DNA of 54,536 bases from Prevotella sp. (GTDB lineage Bacteria; Bacteroidota; Bacteroidia; Bacteroidales; Bacteroidaceae): positions 1 through 54,536 of the forward strand of contig JAFSYY010000094.1 in assembly GCA_017455845.1 (NCBI GenBank), in the 5' to 3' direction. The position numbers were made by a program, and so were the translations under genes. Shown here piece by piece: positions 8,406 to 16,138 of this stretch. The stretch's first letter is position 1; each line of letters begins with the position of its first letter. Under the pieces are notes generated by a model. The model was given only the letters and a program-made list of their open reading frames with translations, made no database searches and was not told where the DNA came from.

Positions 8406-9026
8406 TTATTCTGAGAATAGTCCGAAGAGGGTACTATCGATGCGGTCAACAATCTTTGCAAAGTCCTTGGGATTGTTCTGGTAGTCCAGGTTGTCCTTCT
8501 CGATGACCATCACTCGGCCTTTGTACATTTTATATATAAACTCGTCATAGCGACGGTTCAGGTTCTCCAGATAATCCAGTTGCATGGTCTGCTCGTAGTC
8601 ACGTCCGCGCCTCTGGATATTGCCGACAAGATGTGGCACTGAAGCCCGCAGGTATATCATCAGGTCAGGATAGTGTACTACCGTCATCATCTGTTCGAAG
8701 AGTTCCATGTAGGTGTCATAGTCACGGTCGGAGAGATTGTCCATGGCTTTATTGTTTTGCATGAACACGTAGACTCCTTCGAAAATTGTGCGGTCTTGGA
8801 TGACGGTATGATCTGCCTTTGAGATGTCTATCAGGTCGCGGAAACGCTCTTTAAGGAAATAGACCTCCATGTTGAACGACCACCGGTGGATGTCACGGTA
8901 GTAGTCCTCGAGATAGGGGTTATGGTCAACGGCCTCAAAGCGTGCCTCCCAACCGTAATGGCGGGCGAGCATGCGTGTCAGCGTCGACTTTCCGCTGCCT
9001 ATGTTTCCTGCAACTGCTATATACAT
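8406..9026 (-). CDS. Deoxynucleoside kinase (dAK/dGK family), copy 2
   Basis: 206 residues, MYIAVAGNIGSGKSTL at the N-terminus, QDRTIFEGVYVF and RGRDYEQTMQLDYLENLNRRYDEFI. It is a clear paralogue of the downstream neighbour, with the same length and motif order. Paired kinases of this family in other bacteria (for example Lactobacillus dAK/dGK) form heterodimers with split specificity, so a heterodimer is a reasonable inference here. It starts 6 bases after the MFS transporter stop, so the two are probably cotranscribed. Confidence 0.9.
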   Translation of the reverse strand: MYIAVAGNIGSGKSTLTRMLARHYGWEARFEAVDHNPYLEDYYRDIHRWSFNMEVYFLKERFRDLIDISKADHTVIQDRTIFEGVYVFMQNNKAMDNLSDRDYDTYMELFEQMMTVVHYPDLMIYLRASVPHLVGNIQRRGRDYEQTMQLDYLENLNRRYDEFIYKMYKGRVMVIEKDNLDYQNNPKDFAKIVDRIDSTLFGLFSE

Positions 9027-9032
9027 ATCATC

Positions 9033-10652
9033 TTACTTGATGTTGGGCTCCTCCAGTCCTATGCCTTTCTTACGGTCTACGACCTTGAGAAGGAGACCGA
9101 GCAGCAAGGCGGCTACGCCAAGCGATGCGAGCATGATCAATGGCCAGGTGTAGTCCTTGTCCGTGGGGTTGGTCACGCCTTCGTTGGTGGCGTCAAGCAC
9201 CTTGCCGATAAGCAGCGGGAACAGCCACAGACCGATGTTCTGAATCCAGAAGATCAAGGCGTAGGCCGATCCGATGACCTTTGGCTCCACCAGTTTGGGC
9301 ACGCTGGGCCACAGTGAGGCGGGCACTAAGGAGAATGAGGCACCAAGGACGAGGATGGTGAGGTAGGCCACGATGATGCCACCCACCTCGTTGCCTCGGA
9401 ATGCAGGCAGTATAAAGGCGAACGTCAGGTGACAGGCGATGAGCAGGATGCTGCCCAACACGAGCATCGAGGCTGCCTTTCCCTTATTGTCAACATAACT
9501 GCCCAGGATGGGGGTGATAAGCACGGCCAGCAGGGGGAATACGGCAAAGATGGTCTCGGCCGACTGGCGCATGTAGCCCATGAAACAATAGGTGATGAGA
9601 GCGAGCACAGAGATGCCCAGCAGAGCGTACTGGCGGCTCTTCACTTTCTGGAAGTTGCTGGCGAAGCCTGCTGCAGCGACCACGAGCATGATGATATACT
9701 GCACGATTGTGACGCTGTCAGATGCCCAGAACGAGTCGGCAGCCGGCGGTGTCAGCGTGAGGTTGCACTGCAGCATGTTCACGGCATACTTCTGGAAGGG
9801 GAAGATAGCCGAATAATAGAGCACGCAGAGCAGGGCTACGAGCCAGAAGCCGCTCGAAGTAAGGATCTGACCCAGGTCGCTGATCTTGAACGGGTCGTCC
9901 TTCTCCTCGGCCTCACCCGTCTGTGCATCGAGTTTCTTGTCCATGAAGAAATAGACGATAAACATAATCAGGGCGATGCACAGCAGCACCACGCCGAAAG
10001 CAACGGAACGGCTCACGCTGATGTCGCCGCCCAGTTTGCAGAAGAAGGGTGAGAAGATCATACAGGTAGCCACACCAAGACGTGCCAGGGCCATCTCAGA
10101 ACCCATGGCCAGTGCCATCTCACGTCCCTTGAACCACTTCACGATACCGCGAGAGACGGTGATGCCGGCCATCTCGCAGCCGCAGCCGAAAATCATGAAG
10201 CCGCAGGCTGCCAGTTTTGCCGACGAGGGCATGCCGTTATAGAAGGGCGATACACCCAGTTCGTCGAAGACGGGGATGTAGTTCAGGTTCTCAGTGAACC
10301 ACGTGTCGAGTCCGCTGCCAATGAAACTGTCGGTCATGGCATACCATTTGACAATGGCTCCCACGAGCATCACGGCTCCGGAGAGGATGGCCGTGAAGCG
10401 GACACCCATCTTGTCAAGGATGATACCGGCGAAGATAAGGAAGAACACGAAAACATTGAGGAACACCTCAGAGCCTTGCATCGTGCCGAAGGCAGTGCCG
10501 TCCCATCCGCGTGTAACCTGTACTTCATCGAAGATGGGTGAGAGGATGTCCATGAAGATGTAACTGCAGAACATGGCGAGCGCCAGTAGCAGCAGTGCGG
10601 TCCACCGCATGGCGGCAGAGTCGCGAAGAGACTTTTGGATTGCTTGTGTCAT
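9033..10652 (-). CDS. MFS transporter of unknown substrate
   Basis: 539 residues with about 12 hydrophobic segments in two halves, joined by a polar loop (LDAQTGEAEEKDDPFKISDLGQ). The first half has DILSPIFDEVQVTRGWDGTAFGTMQG and CEMAGITVSRGIVKWFKGREMALAMG, the latter resembling the helix 4-5 region of organic-anion or nitrate-type MFS proteins. There is an unusually long periplasmic loop between helices 2 and 4 (YAMTDSFIGSGLDTWFTENL). Its position 6 bases upstream of two deoxynucleoside kinases suggests, but does not prove, a nucleoside-related cargo. It lies 16 bases downstream of the 474-residue unknown gene. Confidence 0.8.
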   Translation of the reverse strand: MTQAIQKSLRDSAAMRWTALLLLALAMFCSYIFMDILSPIFDEVQVTRGWDGTAFGTMQGSEVFLNVFVFFLIFAGIILDKMGVRFTAILSGAVMLVGAIVKWYAMTDSFIGSGLDTWFTENLNYIPVFDELGVSPFYNGMPSSAKLAACGFMIFGCGCEMAGITVSRGIVKWFKGREMALAMGSEMALARLGVATCMIFSPFFCKLGGDISVSRSVAFGVVLLCIALIMFIVYFFMDKKLDAQTGEAEEKDDPFKISDLGQILTSSGFWLVALLCVLYYSAIFPFQKYAVNMLQCNLTLTPPAADSFWASDSVTIVQYIIMLVVAAAGFASNFQKVKSRQYALLGISVLALITYCFMGYMRQSAETIFAVFPLLAVLITPILGSYVDNKGKAASMLVLGSILLIACHLTFAFILPAFRGNEVGGIIVAYLTILVLGASFSLVPASLWPSVPKLVEPKVIGSAYALIFWIQNIGLWLFPLLIGKVLDATNEGVTNPTDKDYTWPLIMLASLGVAALLLGLLLKVVDRKKGIGLEEPNIK

Positions 10653-10668
10653 TATTGCTTGTTTATTA

Positions 10669-12093
10669 TTATTTGTTATTCGGAGTTACAGAAGTTTGGG
10701 ATACCACAGGTACAGAAGTGAAGTGGCTGTCAATGTCTTGCAGTTCCTTCTCCAGCACCTTGTCCATCTGCTGTTTGAGAAAGTGGTCTTCCAGATTTGT
10801 CAGGTAGGCCAGGTCCTGAATGGCTCGTGTGCCAGTGACCAGCAGTCCGCCCAGGTCGAGTTTCATCCATTTCTCCGTGGCGGCAGAGAAAGCCATGTTG
10901 GTGCCTGATGCCATCATGTTAGAGAGCAGCAGTATCTTGCGGGTACGTGCGTCGTAGTATTCACGCGGGCCGTCAAGATCGGGATTATACATAAATCCAT
11001 GCAGCAGTGCCACGGCCATGTTAACCACCAGTGGGAATGCCGCCTGCTGGCCTATGAGCGTCAGGTTCTGCATGGTGGCCAACTGCTGTATCTGACTCTG
11101 ATAGAGGTCGCTCATCATGGCTGGTTGCAAGGCTTCCATGGCAGGAGCCAGCACGTCGGTAGTCTCGCCTCGGGCGGCACGGTCCTGGGCATACTGGGCA
11201 TAGACGGCGGCTGTCAGTCGCATGGGGTCGTCCTTGATGCTGCGCATGGCCTCGGCAAGAACCTTATGAGTCTTTACCTTTTCGCCCGTAACAGCATCGA
11301 CCGTCGAGAAGTTGCTGCCAGTCCTTGTGCCGGTAATCTTGTTGACGATGCCGAAGATCCAGTTCATAGCATCGTTATTGAAAGTTTTCACAGGCATACT
11401 GTCTTTCTGCTCCAGAATATCCTGCCACGACTTGCTCTTAGCACCTTGGGTGTTGCCTTCGGTTATCTCCTCAGCCTCCACGTCTTCTATGAATTCCTGA
11501 TTGGCTTCATTAATGAGTGCGATGTCCTTGGTGTCAGGCTTTTGTTCGAGCATAGCCATGGCCGATGGTGACAGGGCGGCAAGCACCTTACCCGACTTTC
11601 CCATCTGGTTGACAATCTTGGGCATCATCACCCACCGTGCCGTCTGTATGCTGGTGGCTGCCGAGAGGAAAGACAGGTCGCGCTTGGTCAGGCCTGTGCG
11701 CTTGGCAAAGGCGTCGTTGATACGCTTCACTTCGTCTATGGCGTAGGTTATTTCCTGGCCTGTGAGCAGGTCCTCCATCACGATGTCGTGGGGTATTCCT
11801 TCGTGGTCGGCCCGTTTCTCAAGAGACTCCCATGAGGGAATGTCCGTCATTTCGCACCTCGTACCTCGTACCTCGCACTTTGAAGAACTATCCTCGCGCC
11901 TCGCACCTCGTACCTCGCACCTCGAATCCAGTGCCTTGGCTCGCTCTTTCAGGTCGTTCAGCCGTTGGTTCATCTGGCTGAGCGACTGGGTGGCATCGGC
12001 AGTCTGCTCCTGCAACCTTTTCAGGTCGCTCTCCTGCATCTTCAACACACGCAGTGTCTTCTGCTCGTAGTCGTTATATTTCTTCTCAGCCAT
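10669..12093 (-). CDS. Uncharacterised 474-residue protein with N-terminal coiled coil
   Basis: No family recognised. Residues 1-55 are heptad-rich and probably a coiled coil (KKYNDYEQKTLRVLKMQESDLK). Residues about 56-81 are encoded by heptamer repeat DNA (CEVRGARRED and KCEVRGTRCEM). The rest is mainly helical, with moderately hydrophobic stretches (AFPLVVNMAVALLHGFMY; KILLLSNMMASGTNMAFSAA) that could be amphipathic or membrane-associated helices. There is no signal peptide. It is the third gene of a tightly spaced cassette (gaps 14 and 6 bases) with a 131-residue coiled-coil protein and a 221-residue secreted protein. The proteins probably work together, but I cannot name a function. Confidence 0.75.
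   Translation of the reverse strand: MAEKKYNDYEQKTLRVLKMQESDLKRLQEQTADATQSLSQMNQRLNDLKERAKALDSRCEVRGARREDSSSKCEVRGTRCEMTDIPSWESLEKRADHEGIPHDIVMEDLLTGQEITYAIDEVKRINDAFAKRTGLTKRDLSFLSAATSIQTARWVMMPKIVNQMGKSGKVLAALSPSAMAMLEQKPDTKDIALINEANQEFIEDVEAEEITEGNTQGAKSKSWQDILEQKDSMPVKTFNNDAMNWIFGIVNKITGTRTGSNFSTVDAVTGEKVKTHKVLAEAMRSIKDDPMRLTAAVYAQYAQDRAARGETTDVLAPAMEALQPAMMSDLYQSQIQQLATMQNLTLIGQQAAFPLVVNMAVALLHGFMYNPDLDGPREYYDARTRKILLLSNMMASGTNMAFSAATEKWMKLDLGGLLVTGTRAIQDLAYLTNLEDHFLKQQMDKVLEKELQDIDSHFTSVPVVSQTSVTPNNK
11852..11879. repeat. Heptamer array inside a coding sequence, first block
   Basis: Units tcgcacc, tcgtacc, tcgtacc, tcgcact on the plus strand (minus-strand unit gaggtac/gaggtgc). Read in frame in the 474-residue protein. 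Confidence 0.85.
11894..11927. repeat. Heptamer array inside a coding sequence, second block
   Basis: Units tcgcgcc, tcgcacc, tcgtacc, tcgcacc, tcgaatc, separated from the first block by 14 bases (two unit lengths). Three units make 21 bp, so the encoded peptide repeats every 7 residues (CEVRGAR / CEVRGTR). Confidence 0.85.
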
Positions 12094-12099
12094 AATGGT

Positions 12100-12495
12100 T
12101 TAATTCTTGTTGCGTTTCGCTTCCTCAATACGGCTCAGCGTCTCTTCCAGGAAATCGATGGTCTCCTGCATGTTGCGGCGCTGTTCCTCGTTCTGGATAT
12201 TCTCTTCCTCCATCTTCTTGATGATAGCCTGCTGCTTGGCAATGATGGTGCGTTTCATCATTTCCATCTCCTGGCGCTGGCGCTCCTTGTTCTTTATATA
12301 TTTATAAAGTACGCGCGAGCCCAGAAATAGAGGCTGCGAAAGGAGCAGCAGGTTCCAAGGATCACTGAAGAATCCTTTGACACCCCGTTCGTAGCCCAAT
12401 TTGCTCTTCAGCACTTCGTTGACATTGTTCTGAGGGTCTTTCAGCACTTGGTCGGCTACCTTGATAGCCATTGCGTAGTATTCCTTGATGTTCAT
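12100..12495 (-). CDS. Uncharacterised 131-residue coiled-coil protein
   Basis: No family recognised. Residues 1-40 are helical, about 41-62 hold a short hydrophobic segment (FFSDPWNLLLLSQPLFLG) that could touch or cross the membrane, and residues 65-131 are a strongly charged heptad-rich coiled coil (KERQRQEMEMMKRTIIAKQQ). Located 6 bases before the 474-residue gene and 14 after the 221-residue gene. It could be a membrane-tethered partner for the coiled coil of its downstream neighbour (inference). Confidence 0.75.
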   Translation of the reverse strand: MNIKEYYAMAIKVADQVLKDPQNNVNEVLKSKLGYERGVKGFFSDPWNLLLLSQPLFLGSRVLYKYIKNKERQRQEMEMMKRTIIAKQQAIIKKMEEENIQNEEQRRNMQETIDFLEETLSRIEEAKRNKN

Positions 12496-12509
12496 AGACG
12501 GGCTGATGA

Positions 12510-13175
12510 TTAAGGTTCCAGACTACTGTTGTACTGATTGCTGATAGTCTTCAGTAGTGTGACCAGGCTTGCCTCGTCCGTCCAACTGAAGTTATCCATA
12601 CCGATAACGGTTTTGTATTTGCGCTTCATTTCCTTGTCCTTGGGCAGCCGGCGGGAAATCTCCCGCTCGTGTGCCTTGACGTATTCGCCATTGTAAAGGA
12701 AGTAATAGTTTGCGAAGACGGGAAACTTATAGTCGTCTTCGTTGTTCAGGTCTACAGTGGTAGAACTCACCATTTCTCCTATCTCCAGATTGGAAATATT
12801 GATATTGTTGCGTATCTGTCCCTGATAGGCCACCATGTCGAAGAGGTCTACGCGATAGACTGCGTTCTTTCCTACCGAGTCGACCAGACTGGCAAGTTGG
12901 TTGTTGATGTTGTAGAACTTGCGGTCTTTGAACTCAACGGAAGCCACATTGTCCATATTGGCCTCCATGGTATATTCGCCCTGAAGGTAGACCAGCGAAC
13001 TGTTCTTGAGAAAGACGTTCGTAAGCGGCTGTTTCAGTTTGCGGCCGTCTTTCAGCGTAATGGTCGACGGCACGAACTGACGGTAGAGGGTAGCCTGTGT
13101 AGTACGTTTCTGTGCAAGGCATGTCAGTGTAAAGACAATTGTTAGCAGTGCTGTTATAACGGTTTTCCTAAACAT
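12510..13175 (-). CDS. Uncharacterised 221-residue secreted protein
   Basis: Signal peptide MFRKTVITALLTIVFTLTCLAQ with probable cleavage after the AQ-type site at 21-22, so periplasmic or outer-membrane associated. The mature part starts with a beta-rich segment (STITLKDGRKLKQPLTNVFLKNSSLVYLQG) resembling small beta-barrel or SH3-like pieces; no catalytic motif is visible. It is first in the three-gene cassette. No promoter is evident upstream; a hairpin (13208-13246) separates it from the tRNA genes. Confidence 0.75.
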   Translation of the reverse strand: MFRKTVITALLTIVFTLTCLAQKRTTQATLYRQFVPSTITLKDGRKLKQPLTNVFLKNSSLVYLQGEYTMEANMDNVASVEFKDRKFYNINNQLASLVDSVGKNAVYRVDLFDMVAYQGQIRNNINISNLEIGEMVSSTTVDLNNEDDYKFPVFANYYFLYNGEYVKAHEREISRRLPKDKEMKRKYKTVIGMDNFSWTDEASLVTLLKTISNQYNSSLEP

Positions 13176-13207
13176 AAGTTTCTTTTTCTCCTTTCTAATT
13201 TAAATTT

Positions 13208-13246
13208 TAAAAGCCCATCGATTCCTGAAAATCAATGAGCCTTTGT
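13208..13246 (-). terminator. Hairpin after the tRNA-Asp genes
   Basis: aaagcccatcgatt and aatcaatgagccttt pair as an imperfect stem with three non-Watson-Crick or mismatched positions around a short loop; on the minus strand it is followed by ctttt. Likely ends the tRNA transcript. Confidence 0.6.
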
Positions 13247-13254
13247 TTTTATTG

Positions 13255-13328
13255 CGGTGCGTACGAGATTCGAACTCGTGACCTCCTGCGTGACAGGCAG
13301 GCATTCTAACCTACTGAACTAACGCACC
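13255..13328 (-). tRNA. tRNA-Asp (GTC), copy 1
   Basis: On the minus strand: acceptor GGTGCGT pairing with ACGCACC, D-arm TAGTTCAGTAGGTTAGAA, anticodon stem CCTGC/GCAGG with loop CTGTCAC (anticodon GTC), T-arm with GTTCGAATC. Discriminator G; CCA is not encoded. All cloverleaf arms close. Confidence 0.96.
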
Positions 13329-13366
13329 TTTCCATATTGTCTTTCGTGCCCTAACTGAATCGAGTG

Positions 13367-13440
13367 CGGTGCGTACGAGATTCGAACTCGTGACCTCCTG
13401 CGTGACAGGCAGGCATTCTAACCTACTGAACTAACGCACC
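13367..13440 (-). tRNA. tRNA-Asp (GTC), copy 2
   Basis: Identical to copy 1 over the whole 74 nt, separated by 38 bases. Same anticodon GTC, no encoded CCA. It is the promoter-proximal copy, about 29 bases from the -7 box at 13469. Confidence 0.96.
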
Positions 13441-13468
13441 AGAGATGCTCTTTTCTGTTTAGCGGGTG

Positions 13469-13497
13469 CAAAGGTAGGATTTTTTTCTTAAATACAA
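13469..13497 (-). promoter_or_regulatory. Promoter of the tRNA-Asp pair
   Basis: Minus-strand -7 box TACCTTTG at 13469-13476 and TTG at 13495-13497, spacer 18. Transcription would start about 20 bases before the first tRNA. Confidence 0.7.
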
Positions 13498-13587
13498 AAA
13501 CATTTCCCAAGAAACTTTTCAAAGATAACATCCTTTAACAGTTCAGATACAGATATTACAACAGTATTCTGAATAATTCTCCTGCGT

Positions 13588-13601
13588 ACATGTATACATG
13601 T
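13588..13601. other. 14-bp perfect palindrome
   Basis: acatgtatacatgt is a perfect palindrome in the 512-bp gap between the tRNA genes and the VTC operon. No function can be assigned. The rest of the gap holds a heptamer array (13674-13728), a 22-bp array (13725-13790) and the operon promoter; I see no ORF there. Confidence 0.5.
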
Positions 13602-13673
13602 GCACATTATTATAAATATGTATGCACGAAACTTTTTAAGAAATCAAGTTTATCATCTGTATGTATGTATTAC

Positions 13674-13728
13674 ATTGAAGATTGATAATTGAAGATTGAT
13701 AATTGAAAAATGAAGATTGAGAATTAAG
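13674..13728. repeat. Heptamer array, attgaag/attgata units
   Basis: Units attgaag, attgata, attgaag, attgata and then degenerate copies ending attaag. The alternation gives a 14-bp higher-order unit. It abuts the 22-bp array directly. Confidence 0.85.
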
Positions 13729-13790
13729 TATGGTGTTTAGGACTTGTAAGTATGATACTTAGACACTGTAAGTATGATACTTAGCCAACG
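13725..13790. repeat. Three 22-bp units with palindromic core upstream of the VTC operon
   Basis: Units start at 13725, 13747 and 13769, exactly 22 bp apart. Copies 2 and 3 contain the perfect palindrome taagtatgatactta; copy 1 has the diverged form taagtatggtgttta. The array ends 104 bp before the -33 element of the operon promoter. It may be an operator array or a mobile palindromic repeat. Confidence 0.85.
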
Positions 13791-13894
13791 AAAACAAATG
13801 ATTGAGGCCACTTTAAAAAGTCCACTATCGCCAGCGAGCAAACCGCGCATGTGTGCCAATAAATTGAAAAAAAACGTAGTTTTGCTGAAAATGT

Positions 13895-13925
13895 TTGTGC
13901 ATGAGAAAAAAAACAACTACTTTTG
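13895..13925 (+). promoter_or_regulatory. Promoter of the VTC-DUF4956 operon
   Basis: -33 TTG at 13895-13897 (within TTTG) and -7 box TACTTTTG at 13918-13925, spacer 20. This predicts a 5' leader of about 20 bases before the ATG at 13953. Confidence 0.8.
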
Positions 13926-13952
13926 CGATACAAATAAACAGAAGGCTTGACT

Positions 13953-14699
13953 ATGAATGAATTGTTGGCATCCTTTGCTCCTATTACACTTGACGAGATG
14001 AGCAGCGTGAAACTCATGAATCGCACAGACACAAAGTTTGTGGCGACGCTTCCTAAGTTGCTGCAACTGCTGGAGATGGCTCATGGCGACTATTTTGCTC
14101 AGGAGATTGACGGTGAACGTAACATGCTTTACGACACCACCTATTTCGATACCGACACCTTTGCCATGTATCGCGAACACCAGCACGGCCATGCTAACCG
14201 CCAGAAGATACGCTTCCGCACCTACGTAAGTAGTCACCTGCAGTTTATGGAGGTGAAGACCAAGAACAACCACGGGCGCACGAAGAAGAAACGCATTGAG
14301 GTTGCCGACATGGACCTGCAAGATGAAGAGAAGCGGCAGTTCCTGGCCAAGCACCTGCGCTTTGATGCCGATACGCTTGTTCCCCACATGCACAACTATT
14401 TCCATCGTATCACATTGGTGAACAAGGGTAAGACAGAACGGCTGACTATTGATACGGATTTGCAGTTTCATAATCTGCTGACAGACAACCATAAAGACAT
14501 GGGGCCTTTAGTGATTATTGAACTGAAGCGTGACGGCTTGGTTTATTCGCCAGTACTTGAGATGCTCAGGCAACTGCATATACATCCACATGGGTTCAGC
14601 AAATACTGCATGGGGGCAGCCATGACCAACGATAGCCTGCCTCTGAACCGCTTCAAGGTGAAACTGGGCGACGTGGAGCGCATACTGAAGAAGATGTAA
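13953..14699 (+). CDS. VTC-domain polyphosphate polymerase family protein
   Basis: 248 residues from the ATG at 13953; an in-frame TTG two codons earlier is less likely. The order of motifs fits the VTC tunnel fold: KLMNRTDTKFVA (basic strand), YDTTYFDTDTFAMYREHQHG, KIRFRTY, FMEVKTKNNHGRTKKKR and a late VIIELKRDG. In yeast VTC proteins, such basic and acidic residues line a tunnel that makes polyphosphate from ATP. There is no membrane helix, so the domain is cytoplasmic. It is first in an operon with a DUF4956 membrane protein 29 bases downstream. Polyphosphate as the product is inferred from family, not shown. Confidence 0.85.
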   Translation: MNELLASFAPITLDEMSSVKLMNRTDTKFVATLPKLLQLLEMAHGDYFAQEIDGERNMLYDTTYFDTDTFAMYREHQHGHANRQKIRFRTYVSSHLQFMEVKTKNNHGRTKKKRIEVADMDLQDEEKRQFLAKHLRFDADTLVPHMHNYFHRITLVNKGKTERLTIDTDLQFHNLLTDNHKDMGPLVIIELKRDGLVYSPVLEMLRQLHIHPHGFSKYCMGAAMTNDSLPLNRFKVKLGDVERILKKM

Positions 14700-14728
14700 T
14701 AATATTAATCATGTAAATAATAGTAATT

Positions 14729-15370
14729 ATGGATGCAATTATCTTTTCTGAGGAATTCCTGAACACGCTGATACGCTTTGCCGTATGCTTCGTGTTTAAC
14801 GGGATTATCATCAACTGGCTCTACTTTAAGAAGAGTCAGCGCCGCGACTTCTATTTCACCTTCATGGTAATGTCGGTGGCCATCTTCTTCCTCGTGTATT
14901 TCATGATGGGCATGGAGCGAGGCAAGGCCACTATGGGAGTAGGACTCGGACTCTTCGGCATTTTCAGCATCATGCGCTACCGTACGGATGCCATGCCTGT
15001 GCGCGAAATGACCTACCTGTTTGTCATCATCTGCCTGTCGGTGGTTCATGCCATGGCCGACAACTACTACGAACTGGCCGTTGTTGACATCATCACCTTC
15101 GTCACCATCCTGCTATGCGAGATAAACCTGAAGGTGAAGCAGACCAAACTGATACAGTATGACCGCGTAGAACTGATAAAACCAGAGCGGCAACAGGAGT
15201 TAATAGCCGACTTAGAGCACCGCACCGGCCTGAAAATAGTCAAGGTAGACGTTGGCGGCATAGACTTCCTGAGAGACTCTGTGGTGCTGCGCGTGACCTA
15301 CGAAGGCGGCATGACTAGCGATGTTAATAATATTTATGAAGTAAGAAAAGCACAATGGAGAGAAGTGTAG
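14729..15370 (+). CDS. DUF4956 membrane protein
   Basis: 213 residues: four to five hydrophobic helices in the first 135 residues (FAVCFVFNGIIINWLYF; FMVMSVAIFFLVYFMMG; MTYLFVIICLSVVHAMA; IITFVTILLCEI), with GLGLFGIFSIMRYRTDAMPVRE between, then a cytoplasmic alpha/beta tail of about 75 residues ending EVRKAQWREV. The GIFSIMRYRT region is the most conserved part of DUF4956 as I recall. DUF4956 genes commonly sit next to VTC-domain genes. A role as membrane partner or channel for the VTC product is inference. It overlaps the next gene by 16 bases, implying translational coupling. Confidence 0.85.
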   Translation: MDAIIFSEEFLNTLIRFAVCFVFNGIIINWLYFKKSQRRDFYFTFMVMSVAIFFLVYFMMGMERGKATMGVGLGLFGIFSIMRYRTDAMPVREMTYLFVIICLSVVHAMADNYYELAVVDIITFVTILLCEINLKVKQTKLIQYDRVELIKPERQQELIADLEHRTGLKIVKVDVGGIDFLRDSVVLRVTYEGGMTSDVNNIYEVRKAQWREV

Positions 15371-16131
15371 TATTTTTGCTGCTGGCAGCCATGCTGCTGG
15401 TTGCACAGCCGGCCAAGTCGCAGAGCGATGACTTCGGTATGTGGTATGAACTGGGAGTAGAGAAGAAACTGTCGAAGAAATGGAGCCTGGGCTTGGAGGG
15501 CGAACTGCGTACGCGCAACAACAGCAAGACCACCGACCGCTGGGCCGCAGGACTGAGTGCCGAATACAAGATCGTAAAGGGCCTGAAGGCATCCGTGGGC
15601 TATGTGTTCCTGAACAATAACAATGAAGAGAAACTGACCTTCAAGTCGGATGGCTATACCCCCAAGAAATGGACACCCGGCTACTGGGGCACACGTCATA
15701 GGTTCAACGTGTCGCTGACAGGCAGTGCTGACTGGAAACGCTTCAGTTTCTCGCTGCGCGAACGATGGCAGTACACCTACCGTCCGGAGGCTGCCGACAA
15801 GAGGTATAAGTTTGTCTATAATGACGATGATGAACTGACAGGCTATAACACGGAAGCCGTCAAGGGAAAGGGTAAGCATGTGTTGCGCAGCAGGCTCCAG
15901 ATAGGGTACGACATCCCTATGTGCAAGTTGGACCCCTTTGTCAACGTGGAGATGTTTAATGCCAAGGGCGGCATCCAGAAGATGCGCTATCAGGCCGGCA
16001 TTGACTATAAGATAAAGAAGCAGCACGTGTTGTCGCTGACATATCGCTACCAGCGTATTAACGATGACGACGACACAGACCCCGAAGTGAACAGTCATCT
16101 GGTGGGACTCAGTTATAAATTTAAATTCTAA
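15355..16131 (+). CDS. DUF2490 outer-membrane beta-barrel protein
   Basis: 258 residues: signal peptide MERSVVFLLLAAMLLVAQPAKSQ, then alternating amphipathic strands (WSLGLEGELRTRNN; LKASVGYVFLNNNN; RFNVSLTGSADW) and a C-terminal strand HLVGLSYKFKF ending in Phe, the usual barrel-assembly signal. DUF2490 proteins are predicted small outer-membrane barrels of unknown role. The start overlaps the DUF4956 stop. Within this operon it would be the outer-membrane component. Confidence 0.85.
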   Translation: MERSVVFLLLAAMLLVAQPAKSQSDDFGMWYELGVEKKLSKKWSLGLEGELRTRNNSKTTDRWAAGLSAEYKIVKGLKASVGYVFLNNNNEEKLTFKSDGYTPKKWTPGYWGTRHRFNVSLTGSADWKRFSFSLRERWQYTYRPEAADKRYKFVYNDDDELTGYNTEAVKGKGKHVLRSRLQIGYDIPMCKLDPFVNVEMFNAKGGIQKMRYQAGIDYKIKKQHVLSLTYRYQRINDDDDTDPEVNSHLVGLSYKFKF

Positions 16132-16138
16132 TTGTATT

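Noticed and set aside
13255-13440. tRNA-Asp pair as integration site of a mobile element
   Set aside because: No integrase, no attachment-site duplication and no foreign-looking genes next to it; the neighbours look like core genes.
13588-13601. 14-bp palindrome as an operator
   Set aside because: It is more than 300 bp from the nearest promoter that could use it and occurs once; kept only as a sequence feature.
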